NCBI GenBank assembly: GCA_964579725.1
Contig: CAZOHG010000006.1
Span: 22,237 to 86,236 of the forward strand
Direction: 5' to 3'
Length of the DNA stretch: 64,000 nucleotides
Source: CAZOHG01 sp964579725
Lineage (GTDB): Bacteria > Zhuqueibacterota > JdFR-76 > BMS3Abin05
How positions within the stretch are numbered: position 1 is the first letter of the stretch; each line of letters starts with the position of its first letter. Position numbers and translations under genes: made by a program. Below are positions 34,575 through 43,643 of the stretch, in pieces. Below the pieces are notes generated by a model, which was not told where the DNA came from, did no database searches, and worked only from the letters and a program-made list of their open reading frames with translations.

Positions 34575-36452
34575 CTACGCGTCGGAACGGTCTTTTCCTC
34601 TCACAATTAAAATCGGGATCGTAATGCCGTGCCGCACTTTGTCGATGGTTGTGCCGTGTACCCAATCGCTGACGCCGTGGTGGCCGTGCGAACCCGCGAC
34701 CAACAGGTCAAATCCATTCTCATTAATTGCCTTAATCAATTCGGTGGCTGGATCGCCGTAAAGAAGTTCCGTCTCCACCGGCAGATCGCGTTCTTCGATT
34801 TCTCGAGCCAAATCTTCCAAATACTGTTCATCCTCCCGACTGTGAAGACTGGAGCTCCGATCTCCGTACACCAGAGTGCCGGGGGAATCGGCCACGTGCA
34901 GCAAGGTGAGTCTGGATTGGTTGCGCCGCGCCACCGAAATGGCCGCGGAAACGATCTCCGCGTCGCGAGGCGAATTTTCAAGCGCAACGGCAATATTTTT
35001 GAAGGTTATTGGCCGCAGTTTTTGAATCACACGCTGGCCTTTTTTGACGATTCCGCTCTCCCACTGGCGGCTGACCCCAAAAAACGGCGCTAACGTGAGG
35101 TACAACAAAACCCCGAAAATGGCCGCAACCAACGGCACAACCGTTATCCACAAAAACAGAGGGGCTCCGGCAAGCCAGTGGGACAATTCCTCAAACGCCA
35201 ACTTCAGGTTCAGCACAATAATAATGGTGGCAATGACCCAGGCAAGTAGTTTCACCCAGAGCCGATTGGCAAAATTCCCCATCTTTTTGGAATCGGATGT
35301 AAAGTGAATGAGGGGCACCGTGGCAAAAGGAAGTTGAAGACTCAAAATAACCTGGGACAAAATCAGGAGCCGGTAGGTGCCTTCACTCCCGGAAATGGAA
35401 ATCACAACAACGGCCGGTAGGAGAGCCAGCGAACGGGTAATTGCTCGACGCAGCCAGGGCTGGAGACGAATGTTCAGGAAACCTTCCATAATAATTTGAC
35501 CAGTGAGCGTGCCGGTAAGCGTCGAACTTTGTCCGGCGGCAATCAGGGCAACAGCAAAGGCAATGGGAGCAATGTGCGTACCCAAAATGGGTTGCAGCAA
35601 TTGGTGCGCCTGCTGGATCTCCGTCACCAAAATGCCCCGGGAGAAGAAGAGGGCGGCCGCCATTATGAGAATGGCTGCGTTGACAAAAAAAGCGGCGTTC
35701 AGCGCCACTACCGAATCAATAAGGTTGAACTTACACGCTTCCGCTTTGCCCGTGTACGTATTGGAAACAGCCCGCGTTTGAACCAGCGACGAGTGCAAGT
35801 ACAAATTGTGGGGCATAACGGTGGCGCCAATAATGCCAATGGCAATGTACAGTGCCGACGGCGGCAAATGGGGGACAAATCCCGCTGCAATGCCGCCCCA
35901 GTCCGGTTGAGCCAGAAAAATTTCAATTAAAAAGCAGGCACCAATGGTAGCAATCAGGGACACAATGAAGGCCTCCATTTTCCGCATGCCCAACCGCTGA
36001 ATGGCCAAAAGCAGGAACGTATCGCCAGCCGTAATCAAGGCGCCCCAAAGTAAGGGAAGGCCGAAAAGCAAATTGAGTCCGATGATGGTACCCAACAACT
36101 CTGCCAAATCTGTGGCTGCAATGGCAATTTCCGCCAAAACCCAAAGAAAAATATTAATTGGCCTGGGGTACTCCCGGCGGCACCCCTGCGCAAGGTCGTA
36201 CCCCGTAACAATGCCCAGTCGCGCCGAAAGGGTCTGCAACAGCACGGCCATGAGGTTGGACATTAAGAGTACCCAAATGAGCGTGTAGCCGAAGCGTGCT
36301 CCTCCCTCAATGTCTGTCGCCCAGTTTCCGGGGTCCATGTAACCGACGCTCACCAAATAGGCAGGGCCAATAAAAGCCAAAAGGCGGCGATACCAGCCGC
36401 GCTTCTTAACGGAAACCGTTCCTTGCAGGTTTTCCAGTTCCTTTTTTTCCAC
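34575..36452 (-). CDS. NRAMP divalent metal transporter with C-terminal universal stress protein domain
   Basis: A 625-aa fusion. Residues about 20-430 are a full NRAMP carrier of 11 helices, with the metal-binding MDPGNWATD motif of TM1 and IGATVMPHNLYLHSSLVQTR in TM6, as in MntH (proton-coupled Mn2+/Fe2+ uptake). From about residue 480 a cytoplasmic universal stress domain follows: KNIAVALENSPRDAEIVSAA, LTLLHVADSPG, then GFDLLVAGSHGHHGVSDWVH and HGITIPILIVRG, with a G-x-H-G/G-type ATP-binding loop. The GTG at 36452 is chosen because GGAGG lies seven bases upstream; the TTG six bases earlier abuts that site. A strong promoter lies at 36497-36525. The USP domain may couple uptake to nucleotide level. 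Confidence 0.92.
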   Translation of the reverse strand: MEKKELENLQGTVSVKKRGWYRRLLAFIGPAYLVSVGYMDPGNWATDIEGGARFGYTLIWVLLMSNLMAVLLQTLSARLGIVTGYDLAQGCRREYPRPINIFLWVLAEIAIAATDLAELLGTIIGLNLLFGLPLLWGALITAGDTFLLLAIQRLGMRKMEAFIVSLIATIGACFLIEIFLAQPDWGGIAAGFVPHLPPSALYIAIGIIGATVMPHNLYLHSSLVQTRAVSNTYTGKAEACKFNLIDSVVALNAAFFVNAAILIMAAALFFSRGILVTEIQQAHQLLQPILGTHIAPIAFAVALIAAGQSSTLTGTLTGQIIMEGFLNIRLQPWLRRAITRSLALLPAVVVISISGSEGTYRLLILSQVILSLQLPFATVPLIHFTSDSKKMGNFANRLWVKLLAWVIATIIIVLNLKLAFEELSHWLAGAPLFLWITVVPLVAAIFGVLLYLTLAPFFGVSRQWESGIVKKGQRVIQKLRPITFKNIAVALENSPRDAEIVSAAISVARRNQSRLTLLHVADSPGTLVYGDRSSSLHSREDEQYLEDLAREIEERDLPVETELLYGDPATELIKAINENGFDLLVAGSHGHHGVSDWVHGTTIDKVRHGITIPILIVRGKDRSDA

Positions 36453-36496
36453 GTCCAATCCTCCCGTGTGGGGTTTGCAACTTGATTCTTGTTTTC

Positions 36497-36525
36497 AATT
36501 TAGGGAAAAATTATTCCTTTGTCAA
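36497..36525 (-). promoter_or_regulatory. Predicted promoter for NRAMP-USP gene
   Basis: Minus strand TTGACA (36525-36520), 17-base spacer, TAAATT (36502-36497). The -35 is a perfect consensus match; it lies 45 bases from the start codon. Confidence 0.7.
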
Positions 36526-36672
36526 GAAATGCTTGGCTCTTCCGGTTCAAAAAAGGAGACGCCTTCTCAAGCCAAGGAGTTGTAGCGTCCGCAGTTCCAT
36601 TTCAGGTGCCCCAAAAAAGCGTCTTGTCCCCAAACAAATTCAAAAGAAAAGGGCCTTCTTTTCACTTTCCGC

Positions 36673-36701
36673 TTGCAATACGAAACGCAAGGCATTATAT
36701 T
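36673..36701 (+). promoter_or_regulatory. Predicted promoter for SPFH/aminotransferase-fusion operon
   Basis: TTGCAA (36673-36678), 17-base spacer, TATATT (36696-36701). Identical hexamers and spacing to the promoter of the TetR gene. Confidence 0.65.
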
Positions 36702-36846
36702 AAGCAAACTTTCAAAATGGGTCGCTGCGGTTCAAAATCATGGCGGGGAAATTGGTCGGATTTCCCTTTTTCGCCGCGAAGACTCGACGGATCTATTCCG
36801 TTTGTCCCGATTATTTTTTTTACACATTGACAAGCTGGAGGTTGCC

Positions 36847-37809
36847 ATGTGGCTTTTCTGGATTCTTCTTGTTTTTGTAATTTTGATTCTTCTGTGGGCG
36901 TTCCTTTCTCTAAAAGAACGTCGGCCGGACCAACTTTTGTTGGTGGAAAAGAAGGGGCAAATTCACCCGTACCTCAAGCGGTGGTACTGGAGCCGTTCTG
37001 TTTTGGCGCTTCCGGCCACCATTCGAACCGTTTCCACAGAGGTCAAGGCCCAGGCAAGAGGGAAAATCGACGTCGTGGCGCAGGTGTCGATTTCTTTCTT
37101 CCCTGACCCGAATCAGGTCCAAAATCTTATTCGGGTGGGCGGGTGGCAACCCGATGCTGTCGAAAAAACGGCTGCCGAACTGGCGGGAACCGTTCAGGGA
37201 CTGGTGGGGGAAGTGGTGGAACAAATGGACGTTACTCAGGTAACGCGTGAAAAATTGGGGGAAGTGCTACGGAATCGCTTGTCCGATTTGGCGCCCGGCT
37301 TGGGGGTAACCATTGCGTCCGTGGTGGTTTCCGCAGCAGAGGCGGCCGACAAAAAAATTGCGGACGCCATTCGTCAGAAAGAAGAAGCCCGTATTCAGGA
37401 AGAAACCGAGCGAGCCAATCAACAAGCCCGCATTGCCCGCGAAAAACTGCGCCTCAAAGCAGACGACACCATCGCCCGCATGAAACACGAAACAGAAATG
37501 GCACGGCTGCGTCTCAAAGAATCCGAAGAGTTAGCAGCGGCGGCATTGGAACAAAAAATTCTCGAAAAAGAAGCCGAGAAAAAACGGTTGAATCTGGAAT
37601 TGGAAAAGGAAGAGGTGGGACTTTTGGCACAATCGCCCCAACTTTTGTTACTGGCTCCCCAGCTTTCCCGCTTAATGGAAGCCAGCCAGCAGCTCAAAAA
37701 TGCGCGCACCGTCATTTCTCTCTCCCCCGAAATTTCAGAAGGGTTGCCGCGCCTATTGCAGTCCCTTTTGGACACGCTCCAGCGGGGACAGGCGACAACG
37801 GAAACCTAA
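36847..37809 (+). CDS. SPFH/band 7 domain membrane protein
   Basis: A 320-aa protein with one N-terminal helix (MWLFWILLVFVILILLWAFL) and a cytoplasmic or periplasmic SPFH/band-7 domain (LPATIRTVSTEVKAQARGKI, VVAQVSISFFPDPNQVQNLI, VTQVTREKLGEVLRNRLSDL, LGVTIASVVVSAAEAADKKI). A long charged coiled coil (about residues 175-260, rich in K/E/R/A) and a short C-terminal domain follow. Such stomatin/flotillin relatives form large ring assemblies that organise membranes or proteases. GGAGG lies five bases before the ATG at 36847; the frame from 36673 overlaps the promoter and is not used. The gap of 39 bases to the next gene implies one operon. Confidence 0.85.
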   Translation: MWLFWILLVFVILILLWAFLSLKERRPDQLLLVEKKGQIHPYLKRWYWSRSVLALPATIRTVSTEVKAQARGKIDVVAQVSISFFPDPNQVQNLIRVGGWQPDAVEKTAAELAGTVQGLVGEVVEQMDVTQVTREKLGEVLRNRLSDLAPGLGVTIASVVVSAAEAADKKIADAIRQKEEARIQEETERANQQARIAREKLRLKADDTIARMKHETEMARLRLKESEELAAAALEQKILEKEAEKKRLNLELEKEEVGLLAQSPQLLLLAPQLSRLMEASQQLKNARTVISLSPEISEGLPRLLQSLLDTLQRGQATTET

Positions 37810-37848
37810 TGGAAACGTACACCGATTTTAGGCAGGCGGACTGAAATT

Positions 37849-40800
37849 ATGTCGGTAGTCCGATTTAAAGAATCGGCTCCTTCCCTTGTGGGAGAAATCA
37901 GCCGAATGACGGCGGAATCGGGGGTTCCCGCTGCCGAGCGCGTCGATTTTCACATTGGCAACCCGGTACGCGACGCTGCCCTCGATCGGCTGTACAATGC
38001 CCTGCTCTCGGGGGCTTCCTTTCGCGACGCCCACGCGCGCGATTTCTCAGAAGAGGCTTTTTTACAGGAGTGTGACTCCCCCGCTCTCCGCGAGGCTTTT
38101 CAATTGCTTTTTGACACCGCCCGAAAATCCGTGGCCTACGCTCCTCAGGGCGGTTTTTTGCCCGCTCGTCCCGGTACGCTCGCCCGTCAAATTCAGGCGC
38201 GTTTCGAACAAATCGAATCACCTAAAATTCCCTACGACTTCGGCACCTCCTCAGGAAAACCGGAGCTGGCTTTTGCTTCAGGCGGCAGGTGGCAGGCACT
38301 TGCCCTTATTTTTCAATTCATTGAAGAAGATGTGCAGGGGGAAAAAAGGGGAACCCTTGTTTTGGGAGATTCCCCCCGTCCCCACCTCTTTTCACCTCGC
38401 ATTCACGCGCCCGAGCGGTGGGAAAAATCCCGTCCCTTGCAGGAGCGCCTACAGGCGGCTCTCCGCACCGACGACCGGTTTGTCCTCTTGTTGGAACAGT
38501 GGCCGGAACGTGACCGTGAGCTTTTGGCGCACTGGCTTGAAGCCAACGATCTGTTCCTCATTGAAATGAACCAAAGCGGCAACGCCGCCAGCCTGTTGAC
38601 TTTCCCCGAAATGAAAGAACGGGGGCTTCGGATTTTGGCACCCGATTTTATTCATCCTGCGTTGCGTTTCTCCAGTCTGGCCATTTTGTTGGCGCCTTTC
38701 GAGTGGATTTTGCACTTTAATCGCCTGCATTTCAAAAAGATGGGCACCCCTTCCGCCAGCGAAATCAAATTGCTCAGTTTTTTTCTGACGGAAAACGGCC
38801 AGTTCCACACCCAACGCTGGCAGCTGTTTCAACAGGAAGTGAAAAATGCCGTAGCCGACTCTGTTGAGGAGGACTTTCCCCCTGAAGAAAGCGCCCCGGC
38901 TCTCGCGTCGGTTTCTCGTTTCGTGCGCCGGGTCGAAAAGCAAGCCCACCGACTTTCTCAACTGGGAACCCAAATGGCCGAGAAATGGGGGCAAAAAACA
39001 GCCCGCTTTTCCGACATTTCCATGGAAAATTCCCGTGCCTTGGGGCCTTGGGACCCGTTCGGGGGAAAATCCCAGGCCGACGTGGTGCAGCACTTCTTTG
39101 CCCGCTTAAACAACCCGAATTTGAGCACCGAATTAACGGCGTCGTTTTTGAGCACATTTCAGGCGGTGCACCCGGAATACGAACCGGAACACCTCGTTTT
39201 GGTCAGCGGCTCGGCCAGAACCGCACTGAGTTTAATGGCCTCCGCGTGGAACATTGAGGAGGTGGTGGTTCCCGATTTTAGCTGGACGGTGGGAGACGCC
39301 TTTCCGCAGGTGACGTCCGTGCCCCTCAAACCGGATTTTCAATTAGATGCCGAGCGGTTTGTCCGAGTTTTGCAAGCCAAATGTGAAACCGACCCCGCGT
39401 GGCCCCGTCGTGGCGCTGTCATTTTGAACAATCCTCACAATGCCACGGGACAAATCTGGCCGCCGGAAGCGGTGGAACCCATCTTGCTCTTCTGCTTTCG
39501 GAACGGAATCCGCGTAATTGACGACCTGTCGTACGCCGATGTGGTTATTGCCTCACCCGAAGAACGGCGCACAAAAGTCCCGGTGCCGAGCTTAAAAAAA
39601 ATCGCCCTGAATCTGAAAAAGGAGGGGCGTATTCGCGGCTCGCACCTGCGCCATTTGGTCACCATTCAGTCGATTTCAAAAACCGATTGCAAGGCGGGTG
39701 CGCGTCTCGCCGTGTGTGACATTCCCCACTCAGCCGACCGCAGGCAATTCCACCAAAAAATGGCCCATTTTTCGCCCAATCTTTTAGCCATTCTGCTCAG
39801 CCTTCTTTTTTACCGCCGCGGTGCCTGGCACGTAGCCCGTTTTTGGGCCCGTCGGGACGAAATCCTGTGGCAGCGTTCCCGAGCACTAACAGAGGCTTTT
39901 GCGGAACTCCCCCCCGAGCGGAACCCTTACGGCTTGCGTTACCTTCCGCCGGCGGGTGCCATGTACCCCCAATTGGAAATTACCCATTTGCCCACGGGGC
40001 TTTCCGCCGAGCGGCTGGCCCAGGCTTTGGCACGTCTGGGAATCGGGTTGATTCCACTGACCAATTTTTCGCACACGCTGGAGGGCTTTTCTCAAGCCAA
40101 TCGAACGTTTCGCCTGACTCTCGGAGGTGAGCTTGATTTGGCTACCATTTCGGCAAAGGTACGACGGCTTGTGGAAATGCTGTCGGAATTGGTACGTCGT
40201 CAGGCGGAAAATCGCCATTTCTACCGGCTGCGCAACGGCCGTGTGGCGGAAGCCGATTTTTTGGCCTTGAAAAAACAAACACTCACGCGAGTTGACGTAC
40301 AGGCAGCGGAACAACTAACAGCCGTACGGGAGGCCGCCCGAAAAAACTTTCGCCGCTATTTGCCGTCTTGGGCACAAAAAAGTGAGCAAACCGACGCTCT
40401 TCTGCAGGAATTTGTCGACCGTTATTTGCCCGAACGTTGGTCCTTTTTCCGCACCAAATTACAGGATTTCGCGCTGGTGCAGGCAGAAATTTCGCAGCGC
40501 GTTCGGCAAGGTGGGTCGGAGGACATTCTGAACGATTTCCAAATGGAGCTGTTGCCACCGGAACCCCGAAAGCGGGTCTTTCAGTACGAACGGCGTCTTT
40601 TTGACCGCACGGTTCACCCCACTCAAATGTACGCATTGGACGTTGAGCAGCTTTTCGTGCAGCAGGCGAAACACCTCACCCTGCCCAATTTTTACGCACA
40701 GGTTCCTTCTGAACAGATTTTGGCCGCGCTTCTACGAGAATTTGTGGGCGGAAACGTCCCCATTTCTTCCGAAAGGGAAGCGGAGGAAGCGGTTTGCGAT

Positions 40801-43464
40801 CTGGAATCCATTCAACTCATGGAAACCGTCCGGACGCTTCTGTACGCACGGCGTGAGGAGACCGTTCTGTCCATGTGGGGTGACTGGGACGGCAGCACAC
40901 GCCCCAGCGGTCAGGGGCACACCCTGATTTCGGGCCCGCTCATTGCCAATATTCGCGCGCTGGCCCGTTTGGTGGCGGAATTTGAACGTCAGGCGCTGCT
41001 CTCTCCCGAGCAACGCAAAGCTCTTGCAGAGCTGGGCTCCATTGAAAAACGCATTCAGGATTTTCGCCAAACCCTGCAAAAAATCACGCGCCTCACCGGA
41101 ATTTTAGAGAAAAAATACCGAAAGACCATTCCGCTCGAATACTCTGCCTCCCGTCTCAAACGCGGGCTGCGGAAAATGGGCCTGCTCCGAGATCCGCTGA
41201 AAACGCTGTGGAAACACAACGACCGAAACGAACGCCGCATGCAGCAGTACCGGCGCAAGCGGTCTTTTGAGATCAAGCAGCTTTTTTCGGTCAATCGCTC
41301 TCTAACCGAATTGGTGCGGGCAGTGGCAGAGCAAAATCCTGACCGGCTAAAAGAAGGCGACTGGCCGGTGCTGTTAGGGCTCTACAAAAATTATTTAAAA
41401 CGATTTTACCTCACGCCCCGGATTCACCAAAAAATCATCTTGGACAAAGACCAATTTGCTGTGGACACCACCGTCACCAATTTGGTGGAACTAAACGTTT
41501 TGGCGGCGCAGTCCGGGCTGTTCGGATTCGTGTTCACGGTGCAGGTCAGCATGGCCAGTAACCCCCGCGCCATTTTGGCTTTGTACCGAAAATTGAGGGA
41601 AGAACGAGCCCGCGCTCTGCGGGAAAATCCTTCCCTGAATTTGCCGGAAATCAAGGTAACGCCGCTCTTCGAGGAATTGGAAGCTATTCAAAAAATACCC
41701 GATTTTTTGAATGAAATTTGGGACTACGCCAAAATCAGCCGCCAATTGCGGCAGCCGCCTGAAGACCGCTTTTTAGAAATTATTGGTGAATTTTTCATTG
41801 CCGGGTCGGATTTAAGTCAACAGGTTGGACAACTCAAGGCCTACTCCCTCTACCAGGACGCGCGGGAATTGTTGGACCGCTGGCTGTGGCAGAAAAATCT
41901 CTTAGGAAAAATACGGATTAAATTCGGGTCGGGAGAATCCCCCCAACGGCAGGGCGGCTACTACCGTCCTTCGGCAGGAAGCCCCGCGCTGGACGGCACC
42001 CGGCTCCAGAAAGAGGCGCACGCCCTAAACCTAACACCCGTACAGCTTCGCGTGTTCCAACAGGCACGGTCGCCCCTCTCGGGAATTTTGAGCCACAGCG
42101 ATTTTCGTACCTTTCAGTCCAACGTCATGGAACATTTGCGCTCCCGGTCGGCGGAAGAGTTGGCCCACGTCTTTTTCCACATCGGGACAAAACAACAAGA
42201 TTTTTGGAAACGGATTCTCCCCACGGCCCGGGCCCTTCACGAGAAAAACGATGCCAATTGGGCCAGGATCCGACCGACCATTCGCCGCGAAGACAGCCCC
42301 ATTTTTCTGGAATTTTTGGACGTGGTGCGCGAAAATTTTGTACAAATTGTGTACGGGCGTCCCGAAGACATGACCGGCATTCACGTGGTGTCCTATTTTC
42401 TCTCCCGCACCCTTTTTCCGCTTCGCGATCGGCCTACGGTGCGCCCCAGCCGTGAACCGGCTCTAAACCGCAGCCGGGAAATCGTGGAGCGACTCTCCAG
42501 CACGCTCCCGCTGGCCACTCACGGAACACTTCTGCGGGCCATTGGGCACAACAAAGCCCAAACCTTCCTTTTGGGAGTCAACCAATTCACGACGGGAGTA
42601 TTTCGGGGGTTGGTTCAGTTTTTGGAACGGCACGGGGCTGCCGGGCCGGGTTTGGTCCGCGAACACATTTTGCCACACCTGCCGGTGCACGACATTTTGG
42701 ACACCCTGCGCCTTTTCCACAATACAGACCTTACGTACGTCCGGGCCATTGAGGATGCCTTTCCGTCGGACAACTCGGCGCTACAGGCTTTGCGCGAAGA
42801 AAACAGCGTCCTTTCGGAATTTATTCCCCTTTTTCAACAAGAACTTCTACGCCGAAACGGCCTGGACCTGCACGGTGTTGTCCCCTCCCGACCGGAATTG
42901 GATCGCCTGCTGCCGTTTTTTCGCCCCGATTTGGCCGTGCTTTTGCAACGGAACCTGTTTAACACCAAAGTGGAACAAGCCCTTCCCGAAGCGTACCTGC
43001 CGGTAAGCCAACGGGCCGTTTTTGAGAAAGAATTCGGCAAGCGCACCGTTATTTGCGAAAATCGGCAGAAAATGTGGAAAATGCTGCGTGAGCCCATTTC
43101 CGAGCAGGTTAAAAGCTTTATTGAATTGGCACGGGCGGTTCAATCCCTTTTTACGCGGGAAACGGCTCCCGAGCTACCGGGAAGCACGGTTTCTCGCGGA
43201 CGCATTGAGCGTCTTGCCTCACAGATCAACGACATGCTGCGCAACGTGGTGGACGACAGCATGCGTCAGTTTTTGCTGACGGCGGTTCAGTATCTTCTCT
43301 ACCTCCCGGAAAACATGAAGGACGTACCGGAAGAAGTTTTGCTTGCCCTACGGGACATGGAGAAAATCCTGCGTATTGAGGAAGAAGCTCTCTCCCGCGA
43401 CGACCAAAAACGCTTGATGGCCCTATTCCTGAAAATGGCACGTGTCAGCGGAAACTGCGGTTAA
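37849..43464 (+). CDS. Giant fusion: degenerate aminotransferase-like, PLP aminotransferase and PEP-carboxylase-like modules
   Basis: An 1871-aa cytoplasmic protein without signal or membrane segments. Residues 1-330 begin like a fold-type I aminotransferase (VDFHIGNPVRD, VAYAPQGGFLPARPG) but lack a recognisable PLP lysine. Residues about 420-860 are a second aminotransferase domain with NNPHNATGQ (527-535), RVIDDLSYADV and SISKTDCKAGARLAV, where Lys611 is the expected PLP lysine. Residues about 915-1380 resemble phosphoenolpyruvate carboxylase: TVHPTQ (about 922), MWGDWDGS (about 1010), VSMASNPRAILALYRKL, VTPLFEELEAIQKIPDFL, AGSDLSQQVGQLKAYSLYQD (about 1317) and KFGSGESPQRQGGYY (about 1359). 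The usual bacterial SDS-K and FHGRGG residues are replaced. The last 490 residues are helical and unrecognised. Family assignment is by motif comparison only. It is co-transcribed with the SPFH gene. Confidence 0.75.
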   Translation: MSVVRFKESAPSLVGEISRMTAESGVPAAERVDFHIGNPVRDAALDRLYNALLSGASFRDAHARDFSEEAFLQECDSPALREAFQLLFDTARKSVAYAPQGGFLPARPGTLARQIQARFEQIESPKIPYDFGTSSGKPELAFASGGRWQALALIFQFIEEDVQGEKRGTLVLGDSPRPHLFSPRIHAPERWEKSRPLQERLQAALRTDDRFVLLLEQWPERDRELLAHWLEANDLFLIEMNQSGNAASLLTFPEMKERGLRILAPDFIHPALRFSSLAILLAPFEWILHFNRLHFKKMGTPSASEIKLLSFFLTENGQFHTQRWQLFQQEVKNAVADSVEEDFPPEESAPALASVSRFVRRVEKQAHRLSQLGTQMAEKWGQKTARFSDISMENSRALGPWDPFGGKSQADVVQHFFARLNNPNLSTELTASFLSTFQAVHPEYEPEHLVLVSGSARTALSLMASAWNIEEVVVPDFSWTVGDAFPQVTSVPLKPDFQLDAERFVRVLQAKCETDPAWPRRGAVILNNPHNATGQIWPPEAVEPILLFCFRNGIRVIDDLSYADVVIASPEERRTKVPVPSLKKIALNLKKEGRIRGSHLRHLVTIQSISKTDCKAGARLAVCDIPHSADRRQFHQKMAHFSPNLLAILLSLLFYRRGAWHVARFWARRDEILWQRSRALTEAFAELPPERNPYGLRYLPPAGAMYPQLEITHLPTGLSAERLAQALARLGIGLIPLTNFSHTLEGFSQANRTFRLTLGGELDLATISAKVRRLVEMLSELVRRQAENRHFYRLRNGRVAEADFLALKKQTLTRVDVQAAEQLTAVREAARKNFRRYLPSWAQKSEQTDALLQEFVDRYLPERWSFFRTKLQDFALVQAEISQRVRQGGSEDILNDFQMELLPPEPRKRVFQYERRLFDRTVHPTQMYALDVEQLFVQQAKHLTLPNFYAQVPSEQILAALLREFVGGNVPISSEREAEEAVCDLESIQLMETVRTLLYARREETVLSMWGDWDGSTRPSGQGHTLISGPLIANIRALARLVAEFERQALLSPEQRKALAELGSIEKRIQDFRQTLQKITRLTGILEKKYRKTIPLEYSASRLKRGLRKMGLLRDPLKTLWKHNDRNERRMQQYRRKRSFEIKQLFSVNRSLTELVRAVAEQNPDRLKEGDWPVLLGLYKNYLKRFYLTPRIHQKIILDKDQFAVDTTVTNLVELNVLAAQSGLFGFVFTVQVSMASNPRAILALYRKLREERARALRENPSLNLPEIKVTPLFEELEAIQKIPDFLNEIWDYAKISRQLRQPPEDRFLEIIGEFFIAGSDLSQQVGQLKAYSLYQDARELLDRWLWQKNLLGKIRIKFGSGESPQRQGGYYRPSAGSPALDGTRLQKEAHALNLTPVQLRVFQQARSPLSGILSHSDFRTFQSNVMEHLRSRSAEELAHVFFHIGTKQQDFWKRILPTARALHEKNDANWARIRPTIRREDSPIFLEFLDVVRENFVQIVYGRPEDMTGIHVVSYFLSRTLFPLRDRPTVRPSREPALNRSREIVERLSSTLPLATHGTLLRAIGHNKAQTFLLGVNQFTTGVFRGLVQFLERHGAAGPGLVREHILPHLPVHDILDTLRLFHNTDLTYVRAIEDAFPSDNSALQALREENSVLSEFIPLFQQELLRRNGLDLHGVVPSRPELDRLLPFFRPDLAVLLQRNLFNTKVEQALPEAYLPVSQRAVFEKEFGKRTVICENRQKMWKMLREPISEQVKSFIELARAVQSLFTRETAPELPGSTVSRGRIERLASQINDMLRNVVDDSMRQFLLTAVQYLLYLPENMKDVPEEVLLALRDMEKILRIEEEALSRDDQKRLMALFLKMARVSGNCG

Positions 43465-43643
43465 AAAAGGGCAACCATTTCGCGCCCCGCTTGCACGGTT
43501 TTGACCTGAAAATCTCAGGCGGCGTGAGTCGAGCGGGTTTCCCCAAAAATTTTTGAAGAAAACGCTTCGATTGCCGTTCTCTGTGACACGCGTTGTTCCA
43601 AATTGAATGGTCGACAAGACACCACCTAACACAGGAGGCAGAA

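Larger units (their letters stand above)
36453..36846 (+). other. Divergent promoter region between NRAMP and SPFH genes
   Basis: 394 bases without a gene. They contain a leftward promoter (36497-36525) and a rightward promoter (36673-36701). The rightward leader is about 140 bases. I see no metal riboswitch consensus. Confidence 0.6.
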
